64,000 nt of DNA, taken from Bacillota bacterium. GTDB taxonomy: Bacteria > Bacillota > Clostridia > Oscillospirales > Ruminococcaceae. Of this stretch, positions 34,466 through 42,058 are shown piece by piece. Location of the stretch: positions 248,001 to 312,000 of the forward strand of contig JAEWRN010000021.1 in the NCBI GenBank assembly GCA_023460035.1, written 5' to 3'. Every line of letters begins with the position of its first letter. The first letter of the stretch is position 1. The translations under genes were made by a program, and so were the position numbers. The notes under the pieces are model-generated. The model was not told where the DNA came from and ran no database searches. It saw only the letters and a list, made by a program, of their open reading frames with translations.

Positions 34466-35095
34466 TTACTGCCCGCTTGCCACATAGGCTTTTGCGCGGG
34501 CAAAGCTTTGTGCGTCGCACACCAGCAAAAACACGTCGCCGGGCATAAACTCGGCATACGGCCCGGGCGATAAAATCAGCCCGCCGTTGCGGCGAATGGC
34601 AATGATGGTTGCACCGGTGTTGTGCCAAAAGTTGACGTCGGCAAGGTTTTTGCCGGTCAGCGCGTCACCGGGCTGAATGGGCAGCTCGAACGGGGTGAGG
34701 GGGTTTGAGCCCTCAAACCGCTCGTAGCTGTCGATTAAATTCATCATCGAGCTGCTGATCTGCTGCTCCAGCGCGTCGCGCTGTGCCAGTAAATCGGTGA
34801 GGTTGGCACGCAGCTCGCTTGCCGTGCACACGTTTTTAAACTTTTGCACAAAGGCCTGCGCTTTGTCCACATTTTTAATCAGGATGCCGCTGCCCTGCCG
34901 AATGTCAAGAATGTCCATGTCTTTGAGTAAGAACATGGCGCGGCGCACGGTTTCGGGCGAGACATTGTATTTGCTGGCAAGGGAAGAACGCCCGTGCAGC
35001 TTTTGCCCGACGGCATATTTGCCGCCGACGATATTTTCGGCCACATCCAGCGCAATCAGCTGGTAGACCGGTTTTTCCAAACGGGCCTGTGCCAT
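34466..35095 (-). CDS. GntR/RCK_C (TrkA-C) regulator, BusR-like
   Basis: A 209-residue protein. A GntR winged helix comes first (GRSSLASKYNVSPETVRRAM, near residue 35), then a coiled linker, then a C-terminal RCK_C domain (about 125-205; TGATIIAIRRNGGLILSPG, then FMPGDVFLLVC). BusR of lactococci and streptococci has this layout and represses osmolyte uptake in response to c-di-AMP. That ligand is inferred from the architecture. It begins 35 bases after asnS on the same strand and may be co-transcribed; no potassium or betaine transporter is close by. Confidence 0.83.
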   Translation of the reverse strand: MAQARLEKPVYQLIALDVAENIVGGKYAVGQKLHGRSSLASKYNVSPETVRRAMFLLKDMDILDIRQGSGILIKNVDKAQAFVQKFKNVCTASELRANLTDLLAQRDALEQQISSSMMNLIDSYERFEGSNPLTPFELPIQPGDALTGKNLADVNFWHNTGATIIAIRRNGGLILSPGPYAEFMPGDVFLLVCDAQSFARAKAYVASGQ

Positions 35096-35130
35096 TGGCC
35101 ATTCACCTGCCTTTTGTATTCAAGTGGTGC

Positions 35131-36516
35131 TTAAAAGCCGCCTGCGGTGCGCGGGTACGGCAGTACGTCGCGGATGTTGGGAATGCCGGTGACATACATG
35201 ATCAGCCGCTCGAACCCAAGGCCGTAGCCCGCGTGACGCGCGCTGCCAAAGCGGCGCAAATCAAGGTACCACGCATAATCCTCTTCGCGCATGCCAAGCT
35301 CGTGAATGCGCTGCAGCAGCACCGGCAGCCGCTCTTCGCGCTGGCTGCCGCCGCACAGCTCGCCCACGCCGGGCACCAGCATGTCGGCCGCGGCGACGGT
35401 TTTGCCGTCCTCGTTCTGGCGCATGTAAAAGCTTTTGATCTCTTTGGGGTAATCGGTGACAAACACCGGCTTTTGGTAGACCTGTTCGGTCAAATAGCGC
35501 TCGTGCTCGGTTTGCAGGTCGGTGCCCCAGTCGACCTTGTACTCAAACTCGTCGTTGTGGGCCTGCAAAATTTGGACGGCGTCGGTGTAGCTGACCCGCG
35601 CAAACTCGCTGTCCACCAGTGCGCCCAGGCGCTGCAGCAGGGTTTTGTCGTAGAACTGGTTGAAAAACTCCAGCTCGTCCGGGCAGGTGGCCAGCAGGTG
35701 GGCCACGACCGATTTGATCATTGCCTCGGCGGTGTCCATATAGTCGGTCAGGTCGGCAAAGGCCATCTCCGGCTCAATCATCCAAAACTCGGCGGCGTGG
35801 CGCGGCGTGTTGGAGTTTTCTGCGCGGAAGGTGGGGCCAAAGGTGTAAATTTTGCCCAGCGCCAGCGCCATGCTTTCGCCCTCTAGCTGGCCGGAAACAG
35901 TGAGGTTGGTCTCGCGGCCAAAAAAGTCCTGGCTGTAATCAATGCTGCCGTCCTCGTTGCGGGGCGGGTTTGCAAGGTCCAGTGTCGTGACCTGGAACAT
36001 CTCGCCCGCGCCCTCGCAGTCCGACCCGGTGATCAGCGGGGTGTGCACATACACAAAGCCGTTTTTGTGAAAGAAATCGTGCAGCGCATACGCGGCTTCG
36101 CCCCGCACGCGAAATGCGGCGCTAAATGTATTAGTGCGCGCGCGCAAGTGCGGCATGGTGCGCAAAAACTCGGCGCTGTGCCGCTTTTTTTGCAGCGGGT
36201 ATTCCGGCGGGCAATCGCCCTCTACCACAATGCTGTCGGCGTTCAGCTCGAACGGCTGTTTTGCCTGCGGGGTGAGCACAACGCGGCCGGTAACCACCAT
36301 GGCCGTGCCCGCGCCGCATTTGGCAAGCTCTTTAAAATTGGCAAGCCGTGCCTCTTCAAACACGACCTGAAGGGTTTTAAAGCAGCTGCCGTCCGACAAT
36401 GCAATAAACCCAATGGTTTTGGAGTCGCGCACCGTGCGGGCCCAGCCGGCCACGGTGACAACGGCGCCCTCTGCGGGGGTCGCCTCAAATAACGTGCTGA
36501 TTTCAGATCGTTTCAT
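35131..36516 (-). CDS. asnS: Asparaginyl-tRNA synthetase
   Basis: A 461-residue class IIb synthetase that charges tRNA-Asn. The N-terminal OB-fold anticodon domain (VTVAGWARTVRDSKTIGFI) is followed by motif 2 (FRAENSNTPRHAAEFWMIEPE) in the catalytic core. Motif 3 is GYGLGFERLIMYVTG at the C-terminus, ending in RDVLPYPR. Length is normal for AsnRS. Its promoter is at 36582-36610 on the minus strand. I see no T-box in the short leader. Confidence 0.97.
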   Translation of the reverse strand: MKRSEISTLFEATPAEGAVVTVAGWARTVRDSKTIGFIALSDGSCFKTLQVVFEEARLANFKELAKCGAGTAMVVTGRVVLTPQAKQPFELNADSIVVEGDCPPEYPLQKKRHSAEFLRTMPHLRARTNTFSAAFRVRGEAAYALHDFFHKNGFVYVHTPLITGSDCEGAGEMFQVTTLDLANPPRNEDGSIDYSQDFFGRETNLTVSGQLEGESMALALGKIYTFGPTFRAENSNTPRHAAEFWMIEPEMAFADLTDYMDTAEAMIKSVVAHLLATCPDELEFFNQFYDKTLLQRLGALVDSEFARVSYTDAVQILQAHNDEFEYKVDWGTDLQTEHERYLTEQVYQKPVFVTDYPKEIKSFYMRQNEDGKTVAAADMLVPGVGELCGGSQREERLPVLLQRIHELGMREEDYAWYLDLRRFGSARHAGYGLGFERLIMYVTGIPNIRDVLPYPRTAGGF

Positions 36517-36581
36517 GCTGTTTCTCCACTCCTGCCTGCGCCCGGTGTGGGGGCGCTTGCTTAATACGTCTGCTACCGCCT

Positions 36582-36610
36582 ATTATAGGTAAAACGCCAC
36601 AGCTTGTAAA
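36582..36610 (-). promoter_or_regulatory. asnS promoter
   Basis: On the minus strand TTTACA (36605-36610), 17-base spacer, TATAAT (36582-36587). Confidence 0.65.
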
Positions 36611-36716
36611 GCGGCTTTGCCGCCCCTTTTGTGCGGCAAAGCGCCGGTGTGGGTGCGGCGCTGCGCCCCCTTTGGGCAGTTTTCGCGGGCGTTTCGCCGA
36701 AATTTTGAAAAAACCC

Positions 36717-36746
36717 TTGTATTACAGGGTGAAAATATGGTAGTAT
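36717..36746 (+). promoter_or_regulatory. rpsT promoter
   Basis: TTGTAT (36717-36722), 18-base spacer, TAGTAT (36741-36746), 36 bases before the ATG. Confidence 0.6.
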
Positions 36747-36782
36747 AAAGAGCACTGTTATGGTAATGAAGGAGGTGGTATC

Positions 36783-37037
36783 ATGCCAAACATTAAATCC
36801 CAAAAGGACCGTGTGCGCCAAGCTACAAAAGAGGCTGCGCATAACAAGGCCATCAAGACCAACCTGAAAACAGTTGTCAAGAAGGCAGAGGCCGCCGTCT
36901 CCTCTGGCGCCGCCGACGCTGACAAGACTGTCGTCGCCGCTGTTTCAGCGATCAACAAGGCACAGAGCAAGGGCGTTCTGCACAAGAACACCGCTGCACG
37001 CCGCGTTTCTCGCGTTATGCGTGCCAAGCAGGCATAA
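36783..37037 (+). CDS. rpsT: 30S ribosomal protein S20
   Basis: An 84-residue basic helical protein that binds 16S rRNA in the 30S body. MPNIKSQKDRVRQ and the final KNTAARRVSRVM are typical of bS20. AGGAGGTG is 6 bases before the ATG. Codon choice is unusually even and C/T-ending in places, as in highly expressed genes. It is monocistronic with its own promoter and terminator. Confidence 0.96.
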   Translation: MPNIKSQKDRVRQATKEAAHNKAIKTNLKTVVKKAEAAVSSGAADADKTVVAAVSAINKAQSKGVLHKNTAARRVSRVMRAKQA

Positions 37038-37111
37038 CAACTAGCGTAAAGACAAAACCCGTGTTTTCAGGCGCATTGCAGCCCGAACAACGCGGCATAG
37101 CACCCAAAGGT

Positions 37112-37150
37112 GGGGGCAGGCCGAATAAGGCCTGCCCCCGCTTTGTGTTT
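37112..37150 (+). terminator. Intrinsic terminator after rpsT
   Basis: Eleven-bp perfect stem (37112-37122 with 37129-37139) and a T-rich tail. Confidence 0.85.
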
Positions 37151-37191
37151 TAACGGCCAAATACAATGTGACAAACGGTGCAAAATGCCGT

Positions 37192-37221
37192 TTGCATTTC
37201 GAGGTGTATTTGGTATATAAT
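37192..37221 (+). promoter_or_regulatory. purA promoter
   Basis: TTGCAT (37192-37197), 18-base spacer, TATAAT (37216-37221). Confidence 0.65.
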
Positions 37222-37308
37222 CAGTTGTGTTTGTGGCGGGTCACAAAACCCGCTTTGAGTTGGGCCGCCGTGGGGCGGCCCATGGCGAGTAATGGAGGGG
37301 AACAGATT

Positions 37309-38589
37309 ATGCCGTCCAAAGTTGTTGTGGGTACACAGTGGGGCGATGAGGGAAAAGGCAAGATTATTGATATTCTTGCACAGCAGGCAGACGTGGTCGT
37401 GCGCGCGCAGGGCGGGAACAATGCCGGGCACACCGTAGAGCTGGAGGGCGAAGTTTACAAACTGCGCACCGTACCGTCGGGGATTTTATACCCGAAAACG
37501 CTGTGCCTGATTGGCAGCGGCGTCGTGGTGAACCCCGGCAGCCTGCTGGCCGAGATGGACGGCCTGCGGGCACGCGGGGTGGATTGCGAGCACCTGCGCA
37601 TTGACCCGCGCGCCCATGTCATTATGCCCTGGCATATTGAGATTGACGCGCGGTCGGAGGATATGCGCGACGCGGCGCACCGCATTGGCACGACCCGCAA
37701 CGGCATTGGCCCCTGCTATATGGACAAGGCCGAGCGGACCGGCATCCGCATTTGGGACTTGGTGCATGAGGATGTGTTTCGCAAAAAGGCGCTGTTTGCC
37801 GGCACTGAAAAAAACCGCGTGCTGACAAAGCTGTACGACGCAAAGCCGCTGGACCTTGACGCGGTGATTGAAGAGTATGTTGCCTACGGCAAGCGGCTGG
37901 CCGCCTATGTGGCCGACGTTTCGGTGCTGATTTACAACAGCTATAACGAGGGCAAAAAGATTTTGTTTGAGGGCGCGCAGGGTACCCTGCTGGACCTTGA
38001 CATGGGCACCTACCCGTTTGTCACCAGCAGCCACCCGGTTGCGGGCGGGTTTTCAGTGGGCGCCGGCATTGGCCCGCGTATGCTGGACGAGGTGATTGGC
38101 GTGGCGAAGGCTTACACCACCCGCGTCGGCGAGGGGCCGTTCCCCACCGAGCTGCTGGACGCGACCGGGCAACTGATTCGCGACAAGGGGCACGAGTACG
38201 GCACGGTGACCGGGCGGCCCCGCCGCACCGGCTGGTTTGACGCCGTGGTGCTGCGGTATGCGGTGCGGGTTAACGGCATGACCCAGCTTGCCGTCAACAA
38301 GCTGGACACCTTGGCCGAAGTGGGTGATTTGAAGGTCTGCACCGCTTACGAGCTGCCGGACGGTACCCGGTTGAATGAGTACCCCGAATGCCTGGAGGTG
38401 CTGGCAGACTGCCGCCCTGTGTACGAGACGCTGCCGGGCTTTGACGACGATATTTCGGGCTGTCGCACGTTTGACGAGCTGCCCGAGCGCTGCAAAGCCT
38501 ATATTGCCGAGCTGGAAAAGCTGTGCGGCTGCCCCATCACAATGGTGGGTGTGGGCCCGGGCCGCGACCAGAACCTGGAGCGCAAATAA
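37309..38589 (+). CDS. purA: Adenylosuccinate synthetase
   Basis: A 426-residue GTP-dependent ligase joining IMP and aspartate on the way to AMP. The N-terminus VVVGTQWGDEGKGKIID, the QGGNNAGHTV loop, the FEGAQGTLLDLDMGTYPFVTSS segment and TGRPRRTGWFD are diagnostic. The start at 37309 follows GGAGGGGA; the open frame from 37168 is leader. It forms a nucleotide theme with the purine permease and adenine deaminase further on, but it is a separate unit with its own terminator. Confidence 0.97.
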   Translation: MPSKVVVGTQWGDEGKGKIIDILAQQADVVVRAQGGNNAGHTVELEGEVYKLRTVPSGILYPKTLCLIGSGVVVNPGSLLAEMDGLRARGVDCEHLRIDPRAHVIMPWHIEIDARSEDMRDAAHRIGTTRNGIGPCYMDKAERTGIRIWDLVHEDVFRKKALFAGTEKNRVLTKLYDAKPLDLDAVIEEYVAYGKRLAAYVADVSVLIYNSYNEGKKILFEGAQGTLLDLDMGTYPFVTSSHPVAGGFSVGAGIGPRMLDEVIGVAKAYTTRVGEGPFPTELLDATGQLIRDKGHEYGTVTGRPRRTGWFDAVVLRYAVRVNGMTQLAVNKLDTLAEVGDLKVCTAYELPDGTRLNEYPECLEVLADCRPVYETLPGFDDDISGCRTFDELPERCKAYIAELEKLCGCPITMVGVGPGRDQNLERK

Positions 38590-38602
38590 CCATATTAAAA
38601 TG

Positions 38603-38633
38603 CAGCGGGTGCAACAGCACCCGCTGTTTTTTT
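38603..38633 (+). terminator. Intrinsic terminator after purA
   Basis: Ten-bp perfect stem (38603-38612 with 38617-38626), 4-base loop, then seven T. Confidence 0.93.
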
Positions 38634-38781
38634 GCAGTATGGCAGGCCATACTGGGCCGTTGCCATAGAGCGGGAGGGGAGGCATCTTGCAGGCCGGGGG
38701 ATAGCCGGCAGCACGGCAGTGCGACGCAAAGCAGGAGAGGGGGAGCCATCAAAAGGAACAGCGGTGTTAACTTAAAAAATG

Positions 38782-38810
38782 GTGACATTTGGTAATTTTT
38801 GCAGTAGAAT
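38782..38810 (+). promoter_or_regulatory. Promoter of the small membrane protein gene
   Basis: GTGACA (38782-38787), 17-base spacer, TAGAAT (38805-38810). The stretch 38634-38781 between the purA terminator and this promoter shows nothing else recognisable. Confidence 0.6.
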
Positions 38811-38858
38811 GAATTTATTAAATGAAAGTATTCAAAATTTGAATGGGGTGAATGGAGT

Positions 38859-39266
38859 TTGATCAAGCAGAAATTATTCGCTGGCATAGCCCGCCTTGCG
38901 GGGTTTGCGCTGCTGTTTGTCACAGGTGATTTTTTGCAACGGGCCGCCGAGCAACAGGCACAACTTACGTATGAGTATTGGCCGGCCGTTTTGACCCCGG
39001 TTCTTTTGGCTTTTCTTTGGGCGGTTTACTTTAGGACGGTGGGCGCACAGCAATTTTGGCAGAGGGCAGGGCAAAAAGAAAAAAAGAAACTCGCTTTTTC
39101 GGCCGAGGGCCTCATCACGGCGGCGGCAGCGCTTATTTTGTTTTTGCTTTTGCGCTGCAATACCCTGCTTGTGTTTACCGGGGCGTATGCCAATTTGCTG
39201 GCCTATTTGTCCATTTGGTACTTTTTGCTTGGCAGCATCCGGTTTGAGGTAAAAGAAAGCACCTAG
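38859..39266 (+). CDS. Small membrane protein, unknown function
   Basis: A 135-residue protein with four hydrophobic stretches (about residues 8-25, 43-60, 86-100 and 106-125) and a basic KEKKKL loop in the middle. It starts at TTG behind GGGGTG/GGAG. No family recognised. It has its own promoter and terminator. Confidence 0.7.
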   Translation: MIKQKLFAGIARLAGFALLFVTGDFLQRAAEQQAQLTYEYWPAVLTPVLLAFLWAVYFRTVGAQQFWQRAGQKEKKKLAFSAEGLITAAAALILFLLLRCNTLLVFTGAYANLLAYLSIWYFLLGSIRFEVKEST

Positions 39267-39314
39267 CAGTGCGGCGGCCAAAGAGGCAAACCACGCGGCA
39301 AAATAACAGAGTTA

Positions 39315-39352
39315 AAAAGGGTTTTTAGCAGTTTGCTAAAGGCCCCTTTTTT
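39315..39352 (+). terminator. Intrinsic terminator
   Basis: Stem with TTTAGCA/TGCTAAA and AAAGGG/CCCTTT pairing, then six T ending at 39352. Confidence 0.8.
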
Positions 39353-39426
39353 GTGCCGGCCGGTGGGCAAAAACAAAAAACAAGCGCGCTTTGCCGGCGG
39401 GAGGCGCGGGTGTGGCGGATTACCGG

Positions 39427-39455
39427 TTGCAAAAACCGCACCACTGCCCTATAAT
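39427..39455 (+). promoter_or_regulatory. Promoter of the DUF1015 gene
   Basis: TTGCAA (39427-39432), 17-base spacer, TATAAT (39450-39455). Confidence 0.7.
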
Positions 39456-39533
39456 AACTGTTTATAGGGCCAAAAAACGGGCCCACAGCACCGTGCGGGG
39501 ATTTGCCCCGCCGCAATTACAGGGGGAGACACA

Positions 39534-40802
39534 ATGCAAGCGCACCACATGTTCGGCCCGGCAAAAATTTTGCTGCCGCGCCAGGGCACCGATATGGAAA
39601 AATGGGCCACACTCGCCTGTGACCAGTTTACCTCGCAGCCGGAGTATTGGCAGCGGGCCGCCGCGTTTGTGGGCGATGCGCCCAGCTGCCTTAATTTGAT
39701 TTTGCCGGAGGTCTATTTAGAGGAGCCTGGTGTTGCCGGGCGGATTGAAAAAATTCACCGCGCAATGGACACCGCCCTGCGCGATGTGCTGGCACGGCAG
39801 GTGAACGGTTTTGTGTTTGTGCGGCGCACCACCGAAAGCGGTGTGCGCCGCGGGCTGGTGGGCGTTGTGGACCTAGAGCAGTACTGCTACGACAAAGGTG
39901 CCCAGCCGCTGATTCGCCCCACCGAGAACACGGTGGAAAGCCGCATCCCGCCCCGGCTGGCCGTGCGGCGCGGTGCCCCGCTGGAAAGCCCGCATATTCT
40001 GATGCTGGTGGATGACCCCAAGGACACTGTGCTGGGGCCGATTACCGCGGCTGCCAGCCGCCTGCCGCTGTTATACGACACGCCGCTGATGCTGGGCGGC
40101 GGCCACATTGAGGGCCGCGCAGTGGAGGATGCCTCGCTGATTGAGCGCGTGCTGCATGCGGTGGATGCGTTTGAAACCTGCACCGCCCCAACCGGCTGCA
40201 AGCCGCTGGGCATTGCGGTGGGCGACGGCAACCATTCGCTGGCGACGGCCAAGGCATGGTGGGAGGAGATTAAACCCGGCCTGACGGACGAAGAGAAGCT
40301 GGACCACCCAGCCCGCTATTGCCTGGTAGAGCTGGAAAACCTGCATGATGATGCTATTTTGATTGAGCCGATCCACCGCGTGGTATTCGGCGCGGCACGC
40401 GACGAATTTGCCGAGGAGATGCGCACCTTTTTTGCCGCACAGGGCACACCGCTGGTGGCTGGCAAAAGCAGTGCGCAGCGCTTTGTGCTGCTGGGCGAAG
40501 GGCAGGAGACGACCTTTTCGATTACCGGCAGCCACTGGCCGCTTTGTGTGGGCGGCGTAGAGGCGTTTTTGGCCGATTACCTTGCAAAGCACCCCGCTGT
40601 GCGGGTGGATTACATCCACGGCGAAGCATCGGTGCGCGAGCTGGCGCAGGCCGGTGCGCTGGGCCTGCTGCTGCCCCCGCTGCAAAAAAGCGGCCTGCTG
40701 GGCGGCGTGCGTGCGGGCGGCGTGCTGCCTAAAAAGTCGTTCAGTATGGGCCATGCAGAGGAAAAACGCTATTATTTGGAATGCCGCAAGATTACGCGGT
40801 AA
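39534..40802 (+). CDS. DUF1015 family protein
   Basis: A 422-residue DUF1015 (PF06245) protein. Family landmarks are KILLPRQGTDMEKWATLACD, the RPTENTVESRIPPRL block and AVGDGNHSLATAKAWWE with its invariant GDGNHS. Relatives are often linked to serine biosynthesis genes, but none is nearby. The biochemical role is unknown. AGGGGGAG precedes the ATG. The final residues KRYYLECRKI are typical, so the gene is intact. Confidence 0.9.
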   Translation: MQAHHMFGPAKILLPRQGTDMEKWATLACDQFTSQPEYWQRAAAFVGDAPSCLNLILPEVYLEEPGVAGRIEKIHRAMDTALRDVLARQVNGFVFVRRTTESGVRRGLVGVVDLEQYCYDKGAQPLIRPTENTVESRIPPRLAVRRGAPLESPHILMLVDDPKDTVLGPITAAASRLPLLYDTPLMLGGGHIEGRAVEDASLIERVLHAVDAFETCTAPTGCKPLGIAVGDGNHSLATAKAWWEEIKPGLTDEEKLDHPARYCLVELENLHDDAILIEPIHRVVFGAARDEFAEEMRTFFAAQGTPLVAGKSSAQRFVLLGEGQETTFSITGSHWPLCVGGVEAFLADYLAKHPAVRVDYIHGEASVRELAQAGALGLLLPPLQKSGLLGGVRAGGVLPKKSFSMGHAEEKRYYLECRKITR

Positions 40803-40841
40803 ACTGCGTGGGCCCTTACGGGCTTTAAAAACAGAAAAAGG

Positions 40842-40874
40842 GAAAGCAACTGTATTTTGCAGTTGCTTTCTTTT
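40842..40874 (+). terminator. Intrinsic terminator after the DUF1015 gene
   Basis: Eleven-bp stem (40842-40852 with 40860-40870) then four T. Confidence 0.75.
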
Positions 40875-40891
40875 GGCGTTTTATTTACAAT
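40863..40891 (+). promoter_or_regulatory. Promoter of the FMN-binding lipoprotein gene
   Basis: TTGCTT (40863-40868), 17-base spacer, TACAAT (40886-40891). The -35 box lies within the preceding terminator stem. Confidence 0.55.
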
Positions 40892-40934
40892 AGGGAAAGA
40901 CCATTTTTAAGATGTTAAAGACGAGGAGAAGAGC

Positions 40935-41687
40935 ATGAATAAGAAAAGCATTATTGCCGTTGTTTTAATTGTTTTGCTGCTGGCTGTCAGCCTTGTAAGC
41001 TGTTTTGCCAACGCAAAAGAGGATAGCACCGCACCGGCCACTTCTGGCGCCGCGGGTGGCGAGACTACGGCAGTGCCCGAAGTACAGGGCAATTATACGG
41101 ATGGTGTGTACACCGGCACCGGCACCGGCAACGGCGGCGAGCTGACCGTAGAAGTGACGGTAGAGGGCGGCAACATTGTAAAAGTGGCCTTGACCCAGCA
41201 CAGCGAGACCCCGGGCATTTATGAAAATGCCGAAAAGGGTGTGGGCGACGAGATGATTCGTACCCAGAAAACCGATGTCGACACCGTGGCCGGCGCGACC
41301 TACACGTCGAAAGGCATGATTGAAGCGGTGAAAAACGCACTGGGCGAGGGCAGCTCTTCTTCGGCCCCGGCATCCAGCAGTGCGGCAGAGGCCGTAGTGC
41401 CCGAAGTGCAGGGCAACTATAAAGATGGCGTGTATACCGGTACCGGCACCGGCAACGGCGGTGAGCTGACCGTAGAAGTGACGGTAGAGGGCGGCAACAT
41501 TGTAAAGGTGGCGCTGACCCAGCACAACGAGACCCCGGGCATTTATGAAAATGCGGAAAAAGGCGTGGGCGACGAGATGATTCGCAAGCAGACCGCGGAT
41601 GTGGATGCGGTTGCCGGCGCGACCCATACGTCGGACGGCATCATTGAAGCGGTGAAAAACGCGCTGAAAGACGCAGCGGCAGAATAA
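40935..41687 (+). CDS. Lipoprotein with two FMN-binding domains
   Basis: A 250-residue exported lipoprotein. The signal peptide ends in lipobox LVSC (Cys23). Two near-identical FMN_bind domains (PF04205) follow, separated by a Ser/Ala-rich linker. Each opens DGVYTGTGTGNGGELTVEVT and closes with VAGATYTS or VAGATHTS, the motif whose Thr is flavinylated by ApbE in related proteins. It probably carries two covalent FMN outside the membrane for extracytoplasmic electron transfer; no ApbE or Rnf genes are in the window. The repeat is 324 bp. AGGAGAAG precedes the ATG. Confidence 0.9.
   Translation: MNKKSIIAVVLIVLLLAVSLVSCFANAKEDSTAPATSGAAGGETTAVPEVQGNYTDGVYTGTGTGNGGELTVEVTVEGGNIVKVALTQHSETPGIYENAEKGVGDEMIRTQKTDVDTVAGATYTSKGMIEAVKNALGEGSSSSAPASSSAAEAVVPEVQGNYKDGVYTGTGTGNGGELTVEVTVEGGNIVKVALTQHNETPGIYENAEKGVGDEMIRKQTADVDAVAGATHTSDGIIEAVKNALKDAAAE
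41073..41687 (+). repeat. 324-bp tandem duplication within the FMN-binding gene
   Basis: 41073-41396 and 41397-41687 are highly similar at DNA level, each encoding one FMN-binding domain. The strong identity, including synonymous sites, suggests recent duplication or gene conversion. Confidence 0.9.
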
Positions 41688-41720
41688 AAACCCCCTGTAC
41701 GCAGTGGGGTGGCTTTAAAG

Positions 41721-41753
41721 CAAAGGCCCGGCGGCTGCCGGGCCTTTGCTTTT
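41721..41753 (+). terminator. Intrinsic terminator after the FMN-binding gene
   Basis: Twelve-bp perfect stem (41721-41732 with 41737-41748), then C and five T. Confidence 0.9.
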
Positions 41754-41935
41754 TGCTGCGCAGGGAGAAAGCAGCGCGGCGTTGCCATTTTTTACAAAAA
41801 CAGCGCAAGAGTAAAAAAACTTTTGTTTTCTGTACAAAAAAGCCTTTGCCGTGCGTTTCTTAATTGAAAGGGGCCTTACGGGCGGCAGCGGCGCGTTGTA
41901 CTGTAATGAAAGACGAATGTGCTGCCCGTGCAGCC

Positions 41936-41964
41936 TTGTACCGGCAGGATAGATATGATAAAAT
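41936..41964 (+). promoter_or_regulatory. Promoter of the SGNH hydrolase gene
   Basis: TTGTAC (41936-41941), 17-base spacer, TAAAAT (41959-41964). Confidence 0.6.
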
Positions 41965-42058
41965 AGGTGCATCGTCGGTTTTTTGCCGTCTTCCTCTCGC
42001 AATTCCGCGTGTGTGGCGGTGCTGCCGCCCGCACGTTTGATAAAAGGGGCGTACTGTA

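Larger units (their letters stand above)
41688..42058 (+). other. Intergenic region before the SGNH hydrolase gene
   Basis: These 371 bases hold a terminator (41721-41753) and a promoter (41936-41964). I recognise no gene or known RNA in the remainder. Confidence 0.5.

Noticed and set aside
35096..35130. Independent promoter for the BusR-like gene
   Set aside because: The 35-base gap after asnS is too short for a convincing promoter; co-transcription is simpler.
36517..36612. T-box leader for asnS
   Set aside because: The leader from the predicted start is under 70 bases and contains no GGTGGxACCGCG element.
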